Origin: Liolophura sinensis
Taxonomy: Eukaryota > Mollusca > Polyplacophora > Chitonida > Chitonidae
Length of the DNA: 64,000 nucleotides
Reading direction: 5' to 3'
NCBI RefSeq assembly: GCF_032854445.1
Contig: NC_088303.1
Location: 20,467,501-20,531,500 of the forward strand
Position 1 is the first letter of the stretch. Every line of letters begins with the position of its first letter. A program made the translations under genes and the position numbers. The notes under the pieces are model-generated. The model saw nothing but the letters and a program-made list of their open reading frames with translations, was not told the DNA's origin and ran no database searches. Positions 1-10,753 of the stretch are shown piece after piece.

Positions 1-156
1 CCTCCAACAGTGAGAGGAAGGTATTGCATAGATTGTCCGTCAAAGATTTGTGTTCCCTGGCTATAAAGCAAGCCTCTTTTGGCCACGACACTTTCTCTTA
101 CAAATATAAGGTAGTTACCTCGCGCTTTGAGGAATAGGACCGCTTCCATAAAGCTA

Positions 157-522
157 AACCGGCCCGGATAGCACAGTTGATAGAGCGTCCGCTTCGGGAC
201 CGGTAGATCCAGGATCAATCCTTGGTCGAGTCACACCTAAGACTTTAAAAGAGGAAGTTGTAACTTCCTCGCTTGGCGTTCAGCATGAAGGGGACAGTGC
301 AATGACTGGTTGACCCGTATCAGTATAATGGCTCGGGCGGGGCGAATTACTTGCCTTCGGTAAGTCGTCTCAGTGATGCAGCACTAAATAAAAGAGCGGT
401 GGAAATCCGTCCTGCAACAAGGAGGCACATTACACGTGCATGCACCCTAATGATTCCTTCGTCGTCATATGACTGAAAAATTGTTGAGTACGACGTTAAA
501 CCCCAAGCACTCACCCACTCAC
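157..522 (+). repeat. tRNA-headed SINE, CACT-tailed (V-SINE/RUDI-like), full copy
   Basis: The copy starts with a tRNA-like head: an A-box-like stretch near 168-187 (tagcacagttgatagagcg) and a B-box-like stretch near 200-222. A body follows, then the 3' end gactgaaaaattgttgagta, cgacgttaaacccc and a CACT repeat. It is flanked by a 12-bp direct repeat, tccataaagcta, at 145-156 and 523-534, which I read as the target-site duplication. The family is seen again at 8178-8372 and 8440-8718 (minus) and at 41361-41678 (plus). Assignment to the V-SINE/RUDI group rests on architecture and remembered resemblance, not on a search. Confidence 0.85.
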
Positions 523-534
523 TCCATAAAGCTA

Positions 535-1159
535 TTTTTGACTGGAGCCAAAACTTAAAGCCTAGCCATAAGACTTATTTTTTGGTACTGTAAATCGAAA
601 TTTGACACGTTTGTCTTGAGATTTATGTCGTTGTCGACATTTCAATTTCTAGGGCTCAAAAATAAGCTGTGAAATAGTATTTTAAGTTCTGACCACAGAA
701 ATGCATGGATTTGTAGAAACCTGTCATCTAATCCACGATATTCTGCCTTCTGGGGACACCTGGACATACTGTTTAAATAGGTAACAATCTTTGTTAGTAC
801 GACCTGTAGTTAAAATCTGGACACTAATCCATTAAGATGCACAAAAAGAAATACAAAGATCACTGGGTGGGCCAAAGTTTAGTTTCATGACTCAAACCCG
901 AACATTTTGTTAACATTGTGAAAAGTGTTAGAGAGATAAATCTTACATGAACGCATGTGATAGATTATTTCATCTGTCAGCTTATCGAGCATTTAAGACT
1001 GGATTGTTGTTCTGTAGAGTCGGTATATCAACTAATAGCACGGACTATGGTGCTGTACTATTTATGGTATTACATGTATTTCATTTATGATATTACTTGT
1101 ATTATAATATAATTTTTAGTTCTTTGACGGTTTGTGTTGAACGTTGTTTTGATGCACGT
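535..1159. other. AT-rich intergenic sequence, nothing recognised
   Basis: No coding frame, repeat family or RNA gene was recognised here. It lies 3' of the GPCR gene and would include its 3' untranslated region if transcribed. Confidence 0.4.
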
Positions 1160-2239
1160 TCATACGTCAGTCCGGAAATTGCCCGATGGTCGCCCGCCGA
1201 CGGAGAGGTGAACAGTTGACACGGCTTCCGAGCTCAACAGCTTCACTTTGTACTTGATTGGCAGGTTCCTCCGAATAGCTGGAATGCGCCTGATGAGGAT
1301 TAAAGGATCTACACAGCAGTTGATCAGGTTAATCGTGGAAAGAATGTAATACGTCGTCTTTGACTCCTCTGAAGCACCCTGACGCAACGCTCCGCCAACA
1401 AAAATTGAGTAAGCAGGGGCCGGCAAGTAACAGGTTAGCGAAGTAACCATAGAGACGAAATACGCCAGCGTCACGGACAGCTGTTGTGTCCTTACGGATC
1501 TTTTTGAGAATTTCTCCATTGTCCCTCTTTGATATTTAAGCAATCCGAAAATGAATATGTACAGGAAAAAAGACACCACGTTGAGAGCAGTGTAAAAGGC
1601 ATCTATGAAGACTGCACTCTCCATGTCAAAGTGCGCAGCAGCCAGGTGAGTGCAGATCCAGTGAGGCGATGTGTCTGTAAGGACTATGGATTCGTTAACA
1701 GAAAGTAAGAAATACATCCACGCCGCTGCAGCAACTGTCCATGGCAATAGTAAAAGGACAATTCTGGACCTTTTTCCATAACCGACCGCGTTATATTTAA
1801 AGGGCTTAGTGACGGCGTAAAAACGATCACAGGCTAGCCCCGCGACATACAGTGGCTGAACGATGAACAATGTAGACAATAAAACAGTGTAGCCAGCCAC
1901 GAAACAAAAAGCAGTCTTGTCTTTGACGAATCCAAATATTGTCCCTAGGTAGCTCGGATTCAGAGCTGTAATCATGGGTAAACTGCAGTTGGCAACACAC
2001 AGGCCGACGACCAACTCCTTTGCACGTAAAGCTGCCCTATTCGTTTTCACAAGGCTGTAGAGCAGCAGTGAATTTAGAAAAACAGATACTACACCAATTA
2101 ATATGCAAAATGCACCCATAAAGGAAAGAGACATTGTCATCCTCACTTTGAGATTGCAATAGATGTCGTAAAAGTAGCAGGCGTACTTTGCAGCTTCAAC
2201 CGGGCTAGTAGCGTTGTTAGCACTCGTGTTGTCCATCAT
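1160..2239 (-). CDS. Rhodopsin-family (class A) G protein-coupled receptor, single exon
   Basis: This is an uninterrupted frame of 359 codons with seven hydrophobic segments, expected to be a plasma-membrane receptor coupling an unknown ligand to G proteins. The N-terminus has NxT/NxS-type glycosylation sites (DNTSANNATS). TM1 lies around residues 38-62. A conserved-type Cys at the top of TM3 (TAFCFVAGY) can pair with the Cys in extracellular loop 2 (HWICTHL). The end of TM3 reads ACDRFYAVTKPF, so DRY is DRF. TM6 carries TCYLPAPAYS in the place of CWxP. TM7 reads NLINCCVDPLILI, so NPxxY is DPLIL. TM2 (VVGLCVANCSLP) appears to lack the usual sodium-site Asp. Two adjacent Met codons open the frame, and I kept the longer start. 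A splice-acceptor-like sequence about 25-35 bp upstream could end a 5' UTR intron. The ligand class cannot be told from the sequence; the family assignment is firm. Confidence 0.86.
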   Translation of the reverse strand: MMDNTSANNATSPVEAAKYACYFYDIYCNLKVRMTMSLSFMGAFCILIGVVSVFLNSLLLYSLVKTNRAALRAKELVVGLCVANCSLPMITALNPSYLGTIFGFVKDKTAFCFVAGYTVLLSTLFIVQPLYVAGLACDRFYAVTKPFKYNAVGYGKRSRIVLLLLPWTVAAAAWMYFLLSVNESIVLTDTSPHWICTHLAAAHFDMESAVFIDAFYTALNVVSFFLYIFIFGLLKYQRGTMEKFSKRSVRTQQLSVTLAYFVSMVTSLTCYLPAPAYSIFVGGALRQGASEESKTTYYILSTINLINCCVDPLILIRRIPAIRRNLPIKYKVKLLSSEAVSTVHLSVGGRPSGNFRTDV

Positions 2240-2504
2240 GATCGAGGCTCTCTGTGAAATCTACAAATATCAAATTATCAGAAATAAACATAGATAATCT
2301 GATTATTCAGTGACAACAAATGTAACAATTGGGCCGAATATTGTAACTGGAGGAGGGCGAAACACGTTTTTTTTGGTTTGTCATTGCAGGCAACGTCTTA
2401 GTTAGCCAATCAGAGTCCGAAATGCTGACCTTGCATGTGTTTGTTGTTGGAGGCAACGGCTTAGTCAGCCATTGTCCGACACCTAATCGGTATCAAAGCC
2501 TCTA
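2240..2504. other. Short imperfect direct repeats upstream of the GPCR
   Basis: Two imperfect copies of ggcaacg(t/g)cttagt.agcca occur near 2389 and 2451, and related scraps containing gtccgaaa/gcccgaaatgctga recur at 2728 and 2790. No gene was recognised. Confidence 0.4.
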
Positions 2505-2710
2505 ATCATTGCAGTTGCTGTGAGTTCAAGTCTACCCGATGCTGGCCTTCCTCCGACCGGACGTGAGAAGACCTGTTGGCAACCCGTGGGTGGTCGTGGG
2601 TTTCCCCCGGGCTCTGCCCGTTTCCTCCAACCATAATGCCTGCCGCCGTCGTGTGAAATGTTCTTGAGCGCGGAGTAAAACACCAATATAATAAATAAGT
2701 AAGTAAATGA
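2505..2710 (+). repeat. tRNA-headed SINE, AAAT-tailed family, 5'-truncated copy
   Basis: The B-box-like element gagttcaagtct of the tRNA head is followed by the family body (ctggccttcctccgaccgg, cccgggctctgcccg) and the 3' end ttgagcgcggagtaaaacac, then AATA repeats. The A-box part of the head is missing. Confidence 0.85.
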
Positions 2711-2715
2711 ATAGC

Positions 2716-3175
2716 CAAAGTTTAGGGTCCGAAAATGATAGCATTTTGTTCGTTAATTTTCAAAGACCAGAGCTTACTTTGGCAGTCAGGGCCCGAAATG
2801 CTGAGGTTTCCCATTAATTTCCCCAACAGTTAAAAAGAAGGGAGGAAGCCCCTGGTCACTTATATACATGTGTACTGGAAATGACAGCCGTTGTCCTATA
2901 GTCCATGAAGCAACAAGTGTTAATCTTTGGGTTAACAAACTACAAGACTCCAAAGATAGAAAAGCAACTAAAAGATGTACCTTTCTAGGGGCATCCATAA
3001 GTTAGCCTATAATTATAACTGAGGTCCGTGAGCAAATGATAGAATTCCGGGGAAATCGATTAATGTCACTGATCCGATTTTGCACAAAAGTTATACAGCG
3101 CCCTCTGGTAGCTGAAATGTTGTAGTGCACACACTAGGAATCACGACACAATTACCACAAATGTAATCCTGTGTA
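2716..3175. other. Intergenic sequence, no gene recognised
   Basis: Only short stop-bounded frames are present here; none has a recognisable domain or is supported by a second copy in the window. Confidence 0.4.
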
Positions 3176-3545
3176 TTTTAGGATGTAAAGTCGTTTTTCG
3201 CTGCTAACGGGCAATATTTCTCGTTAATAAAGCGAATACTTGGTTTGAACATGATGTAAACTTTTTAAAGTTGGAGCAGATATGAGATTTTTGGATGAAA
3301 GCTTGACGTCCTTGGCCAGAAGGTACACAATGTGTCGTGCAGTGATACTCCGAGTGACTTTAATTCCCTTGACGTTACCGGGACCCTCAACTGTTGGCAT
3401 AGGAAGGTCCAGATTTTGACCGTCAACCAGTGTCAAGATTTCTATGGCAGTTTTCTCACACGCTGGGCAAGGTAGGCGTCAAAGCTTATTGGTCGTGGTA
3501 TGTTTGGGGCTGAGTTACTGAGCTTAACATAAACATTATCATTTT
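3176..3545 (-). pseudogene. Exon-like block, diverged paralogue of 51315-51680
   Basis: Read on the minus strand, this block encodes CPACEKTAIEILTLVDGQN and continues through LPMPTVEG to TRSITARHIVYLLAKD before a stop. A second copy at 51315-51680 (also minus) reads GPACEKEAVKILT, stop, VDRQNQDLSMP. The two differ largely by conservative replacements (I/V, E/K), suggesting shared coding ancestry. A pyrimidine-rich stretch ending in AG precedes the CPACEK segment and could be an acceptor. I do not recognise the protein family. It may be an exon of an unrecognised gene, a pseudogene fragment or part of a dispersed repeat. Confidence 0.45.
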
Positions 3546-5203
3546 TGAAAAATTACTAGGGACCTGAATCTTCGTGTCGAAGCAGACATTAGTGTACCAG
3601 CCGTTCCATGTCAAAAATCGCAAGACCAATTTCCAAAACACAAACGTCTAAAGAATTAAGACGGAATTAGATTAGATTAGATGGAACTAATTAGACGGAA
3701 TCATGCAACGAGAAGCAGTCAACAGTATTCAATGACGTTGGAAAGGCGCAAGCTTTTTGTTTTTGGCGAATGTGTGAAATCAGTATTCAAATCGTGTATT
3801 ATGCCCGTATATAAGTTGACAATAACAAAATGTGTATCTCAGTTGCCCTTTGATTGCAACTATTCATGTATCCAACGTGGTGATCTTATTCAGCACAATG
3901 AATTAGACACAATCATGGAGCAGAGTGCCAGAAGTTCCAAGATGTTCTACTCATTGTAAAACCTGAGTGGAGGCGTTTGATGGAATAGCCTTGACACACC
4001 TGTGATGTTGATTAAAATCGTCACATGAGTCTAACAAATGCAACAAGTAAGGCGAGAATTGTACACGCCATATGCAGCACTCTTCACTATATTGCTGATT
4101 TTAAAATGGCTTGTTTAAAGCCAGCAGATCATCACTATATCGTTCAGTGAACGAGAAACATTGGGTGAGGATTACTCCTTAATAGTTTCGGCAAATAGTC
4201 GTATTCATATGAAAACAGGTAGAAGTCAGCCAAAAAGGGTGAAACAACTGGTACCTATCGGAATACACTGTTGATATATAGTTTCCCGGAATTTCACATC
4301 TAGATATTATTCATGAGAAACTATCAACTTTATGAACAACGAAACAACCCATGAATGGTAACCCTTGTATCTAGTGGAACTGAAGAAGGCTCTGTTGCCT
4401 CAGACGTTAAGCCCTTGTATTCAAAGGGAGGTATTATAAAAATCCAAGTCTATTATTATAAGTACAGAGTTATCTCCAGGCACTGAAGTGCGGAACCGCG
4501 GAAGTTTAGTTCTTAGCTCATAATTTTTTAACGTTTATTTTTTCTTGACCGTCGAGAAAAATAGAATTTATTGACTAAATTTTTTTTTACTTTACCCGTG
4601 TTAGTGATCCAATCAGAAGTGGTGTTATTTATAATGCAGCATGTGTATTGATTCACTAAGTCGGGAGAAAGTACTTTACCCCGAGGTAGCAGACTTATCC
4701 CCGAGTTAGCCAGGCAATCACCAATGTTCTTTTAAACACTGTTTGGGGCCATAAGTATGTAGGCTAATATTCGTGTAATGATTATCTGCACTTAGCTGGG
4801 AGGCTCGCCACCAGTTGTGTGTGTGTGTGTGCCTCATGTAAACAGAATACACCGCCAGATCATAGACATAGAATAGGTCCGATCAACTCCCATAATCTTG
4901 TTACTCATATTTATTCGGTAATAACAACCCACACATCTACATTCTTAACAGGCTGATCTTTATGAGTAGAATCCATCTTACAAGGGCGTATTTCAACAAT
5001 GGTGCGGTATGAAAGCTGCTCTTCGGTCTTAAAGCAATTGGTGATGCCTTTCCCCCATGAACAAATTTTTTAGTAAATAAATTCTCTGTTGTTTGTTTTT
5101 TTTGCTGTCGGCAAGAATCAAGAACCATAATGCAATGTCCCTTCCGCGGTTCCCCTCAAGGAACAGATGATTCAAGCGAACGTGATAGCTGTAAGGAAAG
5201 AAA
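3546..5203. other. Intergenic sequence with a short TG microsatellite
   Basis: No gene was recognised over about 1.6 kb. A short run of tg dinucleotides lies near 4815-4832. A 92-codon plus-strand frame at 3681-3959 has no recognisable domain and was not accepted. Confidence 0.4.
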
Positions 5204-5405
5204 TTTTTATTTACATGTTTGTGTTTGCTTGATTAAAATTCACTTTTATGACGACGCCCAGCATCATGGCGGGGAGAAACTGGGCAGAGTTCAGGAGAAA
5301 CTCACTACTATCAGCAGTTTGCTGACAGACCTTTCCACGTTCGACCGGAGAGACATGCAGCCAGAATGAACTCACAGCGATGGGATTGGTAATAGTCTGC
5401 GAGGG
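5204..5405 (-). repeat. AAAT-tailed SINE, diverged copy
   Basis: Reverse-oriented copy recognised by cagcatcatggcggggagaa, gggcagagttcaggagaaac and gaccggagagacatgcagcc in the family order, ending in the tRNA-like gaactcacagcgatgggatt. It is more diverged than the copies at 14663 and 41691. Confidence 0.75.
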
Positions 5406-5584
5406 TCATTGTGGTGGAAAATTACTGGGGAAAGTTTGATATATATATATTCCTCACTTCTACTACCACAGTCTTCGCCAAGAATGTTACAAACCGCCTG
5501 ACTTAAGGTCACAGCCAATGCAGCAAGAGGTGGTTGGAACAAGCTACCTACTTGTCATTGGGGTGACAGTCATATGCAGCGATT

Positions 5585-6215
5585 CTCGAATCCAATTCTC
5601 GGTTATGCTGTACGGTTTTAATTTACGAGTTTTATTCGGTACCCGGTGAAGCGTCCTTGGTTCGGCTACGCGGTTTTAATTTAAGAGTTTCATGTCTGGT
5701 GAAGTGTGCACGGTTCGGCTATGCGGTTTTAATTTAGGAGTTTGATGTCTGGCGAAATGTGCACGGTTCGGCCATGCGGTTTTAATTTAGGAGTTTGTTG
5801 TCTGGCGAAATGTGCACGGTTCGGCTATGCGGTTTTAATTTAGGAGTTTCTTGTCTGGCGAAGTGTGCACGGCTCGGCTATGCGGTTTTAATTTAGGAGT
5901 TTCTTGTCTGGCGAAATGTGCACGGTTCGGCTATGCGGTTTGAATTTAGGAGTTTCTTGTCTGGCGAAATGTGCACGGTTCGGCTATGCGGTTTGAATTT
6001 AGGAGTTTGTTGTCTATGCGGTTTTAATTTAGGAGTTTCTTGTCTGGCGAAAAAATGTGCACGGTTCGGCTATGCGGTTTTAATTTAGGAGTTTCTTGTC
6101 TGGTGAAGTGTGCACGGTTTGGCGATTCGGTTTGAATTTAGGAGTTTGTTGTCTGGTGAAGTGTGCACGGTTCGGCTATGCGGGTTTAATTTAGAGGTTT
6201 TGCCTGGAAGAGCGT
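5585..6215 (+). repeat. Minisatellite, 53-bp unit, about 11-12 copies
   Basis: The unit contains ttcggctatgcggttttaat, then ttaggagtttcttgtctggc and gaaatgtgcacgg, repeated head to tail. One unit near 6013 is internally shortened and one near 6050 has a longer A run. It is unrelated in sequence to the other 53-bp arrays at 28.9 and 47.4 kb, despite the same unit length. Confidence 0.9.
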
Positions 6216-7098
6216 GCCGTCTAGTTTACTCCCGGCACTGTGGTGTCAGTCTCCCCCATCGTTAAACATGACCGTCCTGTAAAATTCTTGGGTGCGGCAA
6301 CAAACATCAAGACAAGGAACTAAATAAACAAATAAATAAATAAGCAAATAAACAAATAAGGTAATACATAATATGTATAAACATGTAATTATTGTAGGAG
6401 TTATTATGATGTATATTCTTTCCAATACCAATAGTTCAAATTTATCTGTCAGAAAACTGAAGGCTTCTAATTTACAACATATAAAGTATACCCTTGCTTG
6501 CTCATACATTTATATGTCTTTGCATTGGCAACGTCTGAAAATGATAATTCGCTTAGCTTTGACAACATACGGTGTTCTCGAGATCCCCATGGTTAATTAC
6601 TTTGTGAAATATATATTTCTAAAGGTTGGCAACTTTGTCACGTCAAATCCGGTCTTATGACTAGTGTAGTTTTATAACTCAACACTGTATCCGGCGGGAA
6701 GTGAGATTTTCTTTCTGTCCAAGCTCTGGGTTTCCTGCCGCAGGTCGATATCAGCAGGGTCACCTTTACTAGGCATCCATTATGTCTGCTGCAGGCTAAG
6801 TAGTAAGACTTTGTTCACTTAAACAAAGACCATTTCGTGAAGCCCAGAACGTCGTCTATAGGAATATGCCCTGGTACCTGCTGTGATTTAGCATAACCTG
6901 TACACATGATTAGGGATTGACGCTACATCGGCAATATGACGGTAATTTCGTAGCGACTTCTGAAGGTGATATCGTAACTAGCATCACGTATATGGTGGAG
7001 GCCATAAATGAGATAGGCGTACAGTAATTGATGGGTAAAGGTAGGGTGTGGTGAAGTTGATGGACTGGTAGCACACTCTGTCTGTCTATAGATTACTG
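6216..7098. other. AT-rich intergenic sequence, no gene recognised
   Basis: Two overlapping opposite-strand frames (6246-6509 and 6373-6660) are low-complexity and lack domains. Nothing else was recognised. Confidence 0.4.
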
Positions 7099-7180
7099 TT
7101 TATTTATTTATTTATGTGGTGTTTTACGCCGTACTCAAGAATGTTTCACTTATACCACGGCGGTCAGCATTGTGGTGCGA
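7099..7180 (-). repeat. AAAT-tailed SINE, 3'-end fragment or chimera
   Basis: A TTTA repeat, ggtgttttacgccgtactca and gaatgtttcacttataccac match the family's 3' end in reverse orientation. Beyond about 7180 the sequence no longer follows the family body, so this is a truncated copy or belongs to a variant family. Confidence 0.7.
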
Positions 7181-7777
7181 GGAAAGAAAGTTAGGTGCTT
7201 TCACGTTTGCCGGTGCTCCAAAATGCGGCAATCTATGGGGTCGCGGACAATGTACTGTGGTAGTTGACTCCCATCTCACCCAGTCCCACTTTGAAATGTC
7301 CATCAGACGCCATTAGCTGTCACCAACAGCTAGAGCTGAAGTTTAGCAGTATCCCAAACCTGGCAGCTACTAACAGACGCACTGTGGTCAACTATGACCG
7401 ATGAAAAAAATTCAAGCTCATGTCCGCTAAAAACAAGACCATGTCACAACTATCCACGCTATATATGCACGCACACTGTAAATATAGGCTATATTGCACG
7501 CGACTATGTCTATATCCGTAACATTTAGGAATGGCGTAACAGGGCAGTGATTCTTAAAGATTACGGTTGATTCGAAGACAACGGTTGAAACTACATCGCT
7601 ATCAGTGTATTCGTGTCAATGATTTGAAGTCATGATCAATGTAGATGGTAAAATTAACTTCTACTTATTTAATTGTGGACGTGAATTCCACATAAAATAC
7701 AAACATTATTAAGCTGAGGATTTGAAAACTGTGTTTACGCTGCTGGCTGCTACTGCCGCGGCCTCAGAGTGTTTTAC
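7181..7777. other. Intergenic sequence, no gene recognised
   Basis: The 66-codon frame that runs in from the SINE fragment has no recognisable domain. Nothing else was recognised. Confidence 0.35.
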
Positions 7778-8085
7778 CTATTTATTCGGTTGTTATTTTA
7801 ACACCATACTCATGCATTTCTCCACTTATACCACTGCAATTAGCTTAATGCACAGAGGAAACCCGATGCCCGGGGTACGGTTAACCCACCGTGCGTTGGC
7901 CAGTCACTGCATGACACACTTTCCAAGTATATGTGAAGCACAGATACCTGTGGCTCCACAAACTACAAATACACCAGGTACGAATTCCCTGTCGAGACCC
8001 AGGTTTGAACGCAACTTGTGTGTCCTGTGTGATTGGAAGGTATAAGCTCCTTTAACCACTGGACAATGTCCTGCTCTCCTGAAGA
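7778..8085 (-). repeat. Diverged SINE-like copy with tRNA-like head
   Basis: The order resembles the AAAT-tailed SINE in reverse: TTTATT, ttttaacaccatactcatgc and cttataccactgcaattagc. The distal end (ccaggtttgaacgcaacttg, with cctttaaccactggacaatg further on) looks like a tRNA-derived head with a B box. The body differs from the main family, so this may be a separate subfamily. Confidence 0.5.
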
Positions 8086-8177
8086 GTATCGACATCCATA
8101 AGGAAAATGATTCATCAAATATTTATTTATAATAATGTAGTTTAGTCGTGGAAATAAAGAAAGGTAGATGTATGTCT

Positions 8178-8372
8178 GTGTATGATTGGGGTTTTACGTC
8201 ATACTTTACAATATTTCAATCATATGACGAGGAGGAGGCACTGAAGTATGATGCCGAAGACACCAGAAATGACACCCAACGCAGTAACATTATACTGACA
8301 CTGGACCAACCAGCCCTGTTTCCTTGCTCTAACCGATAAGTGCTGAGTGTCAAGCTAGGAAGCAACAAGTCG
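8178..8372 (-). repeat. CACT-tailed SINE, partial copy
   Basis: Reverse copy carrying tgattggggttttacgtcat, caatcatatgacgagg, the cattatactgacactggacc block and aagctaggaagcaacaagt. These match the body and 3' end of the copy at 157-522. The tRNA head is absent. Confidence 0.75.
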
Positions 8373-8385
8373 ACAGGCAGGTGTT

Positions 8386-8437
8386 CGTATGTATGTATGT
8401 ATGTATGTATGTATATATGTATGTATGTATGTATGTA
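8386..8437 (+). repeat. GTAT microsatellite
   Basis: About a dozen GTAT tetranucleotides with one interruption (gtatatatgt), lying between two reverse-oriented SINE copies. Confidence 0.95.
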
Positions 8438-8439
8438 CT

Positions 8440-8718
8440 CTTCGGGTGTAAGGTCGTATTCAACAACTTTCCGGTCATATGACGGCCAGCAGTCATTATG
8501 TGTGTGTGTACATATGCTGCCGCAAATGAAGTATCATGCCAAAGACACCAGGCATGACACCTCACCCACTCACATTATACTGATACCGGGTCAACCAGTT
8601 CTCTTTCCTTTCTCCAGCCTCTCAGTACTGAGCGCCAATCGAGGCAGCAACAAGTGACATTATTGAAGTCTCTGACCGGGGTCTCCCAACTTCGAGGCGG
8701 ACACTCTAAACATTAGGC
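8440..8718 (-). repeat. CACT-tailed SINE, near-complete copy with tRNA head
   Basis: On the minus strand it opens with a tRNA-like head (gcctaatgtttagagtgtcc then cgcctcgaagttgggag). The family body follows (gttgctgcctcgattggcgc, ggtatcagtataatgtgagt) and then the 3' region cgtcatatgaccgg. The CACT tail is replaced by other sequence next to the GTAT run. Confidence 0.75.
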
Positions 8719-8829
8719 CATGACAAGGCAGATACAGAAGCCATACTTCGTAACATTGATCATAATATGGTTGTTATTGTTGACATACGAAAGCATGTTT
8801 ATCAGTTTTGTGTTACTTCACCCGTTCTA

Positions 8830-9080
8830 AACAGTGCAGCAAAAGTAAGTTCCCCCCAAAACGTTGTTCGATATCTCCCCTGATATGTACCAGATCGCAG
8901 TGAATTTTTGCACACAATATCCCAGTAATCAGGCGGACACGGTATATCAAGGATTAACGCGCAGGTGCAGTTGTGCGCTAACGGGCATGCGGAAACTGAA
9001 AATCGGTCGATTTTGAAAATTTCATAAAAGGAGTCAGCCAGATATTTCAGCGGCAATTCTTTATTTTATCACAGAATTCG
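8830..9080 (+). repeat. Left terminal inverted repeat of the Tc1-like element
   Basis: It pairs with 10754-11004. The arms differ by scattered substitutions and small indels, so they have been diverging for some time. Confidence 0.92.
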
Positions 9081-9109
9081 ATCATTTTCACTCGATGACC
9101 AGTAATTAT

Positions 9110-10559
9110 CAATATCTTGTGTAGCCGCGACGAGACTGTATCAAATTTCGACAGCGCGCATTGTGCAGATGAGGTTTGCGATCCGACATTGCCTGATCGC
9201 TAACCACTCTTCCGGAAGGAGTCGTCTCACATCGTCAAGAGTGGACTACATCCTAGCTCGACGACAGACTGATTGTTTTAGCTGATTCCAAAGATGTTCG
9301 ATGGGGTTGAGATCCGGAGAACACGCGGGCCACTGGATCCGGTCAATGCCTTCAGTTTGAAAGGAATCATTCACAATCTCTGCACGATGTGGACGCACAT
9401 TGTCGTCCAAGAAGACAAATCCATCTCCACCGGCGGCTACGTAGGGCAAAACATGTGGTTTGAGAACTTAAGCAACGTAGCCAGCAGCGCTGATGTTTCT
9501 GTTGTATTTTAAATGTTAACAGGCCTTACACATAATCTGTTTGAATATGGTCTTGCAGTGGAACTGTAGGCTGGGTGACCACCTACTGTTTTAATCCACC
9601 GCAACGCTGCATATCAGGACCAGTCATGTACGTTACTGTTAGAATTGTATGTCTGTAAACCTTGTTAAAACTTGTTTGTTACTATGCAGTATGTTTTTGT
9701 ATAAAAATGTGCTGTCACTTGTCAAAGAAAACCCAGAACCACCGACTCTGCGATACAACTGTGCCATAGCTGAAGTTACACCAGCTAGTGAGAATTTGTC
9801 TAATTTATGTGTGCATGTTTTCCTATCGTTCATAAAATGTTCAGTACATAAGTAAATCCTGCCTCGAGTGTTCCTGATTACAAATTGTGATCGGCATCAC
9901 AATATTTCCCTCAGTAGGAAGCAGATTGGTCTTTCCTGTCAAACTGATGCCTGCCCAGACCACTGTGCTGCCACCACCAAAGGCCGTTACTGGCTGCACG
10001 CAGCACTCTGCATGCTGTTCACCCTGCCGACGCCACACACGTCTCCTAGAGTCAACGTGACGGAGACACACGCATTTCAGTGAAAAGAACGTTGTAACAT
10101 TGCCGTCTAGTCCATCCAATGTGATTTGTTGTTCACTGCAGACGACCTATCATAGGACTGCGGAGCAACAAGGCTTTTTTCACCAGCCACCTGGACCGTT
10201 CTTTGACCGCTTTTAGGCGTCTCCTCATTGATTGGGCACTCAACCGTCTCGCCCCGACACCAACATCTTCTCTAAGATGATCTCGAACCTCTGGCGCTAA
10301 AATTCCGAATTTCGGGCTAGAGTCGAAAATGGCATTGCTTTTTTTTTTTTGGAAATTTTTTTTTGTGGCACACTCAGACTTTATACCTGACGTTACTTCT
10401 TGGCAGGTTCTTAACATCTCCTGATGCGAAAAACTTCGCTCGCAATTTCCGAATGGCGTTTGGTGTCACCCCCATTCGACGTGCAACCTGTTTTACATGT
10501 GTGTCAGCCCCCAAAAGGTCAATTGCAATCGCCCTGTCCGTATTACATAATCGAGGCAT
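9110..10559 (-). pseudogene. Tc1-like transposase, broken
   Basis: Read from 10559 downwards, the N-terminal helix-turn-helix part is clear (CNTDRAIAIDLLGADT, VARRMGVTPNAIRKLRAKF). A second DNA-binding segment lies in another frame (GARRLSAQSMRRRLKAV). The catalytic core begins with VFSDESRF-type context that now reads FFSLKCVCLRHVD, so the first Asp is lost. It continues through VTAFGGGSTVVWAGIS. The DDN motif (FVFLDDNVRPHRA) and NPIEHLWNQL follow with exactly 34 residues between the second Asp and the Glu. The C-terminal LPEEWLAIRQCRIANLI is recognisable but out of frame. Frameshifts, a stop just before VLKPHVLPYVA and a ~390-bp insertion near 9503-9900 break the gene. Confidence 0.92.
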
Positions 10560-10753
10560 GGCATACCACAGTCACAGAACGTGCAACATTGAATGTCCAA
10601 GACTTGTGGATAGTAATGTGGGCGATTCAGGTCCGAGGACCTTTTATTGACCATCTCGGACCTGATGCAGATCATGTTAAACCTCACGAATTTCTTGTGG
10701 TGTGTGCCATGTCCTTAATGCCCACCTGCACGAATATTTCAGGACTGGTAACA

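Noticed and set aside
8340-8657. Frame rich in YVCMYVCM
   Set aside because: It is the translation of the GTAT microsatellite and a SINE.
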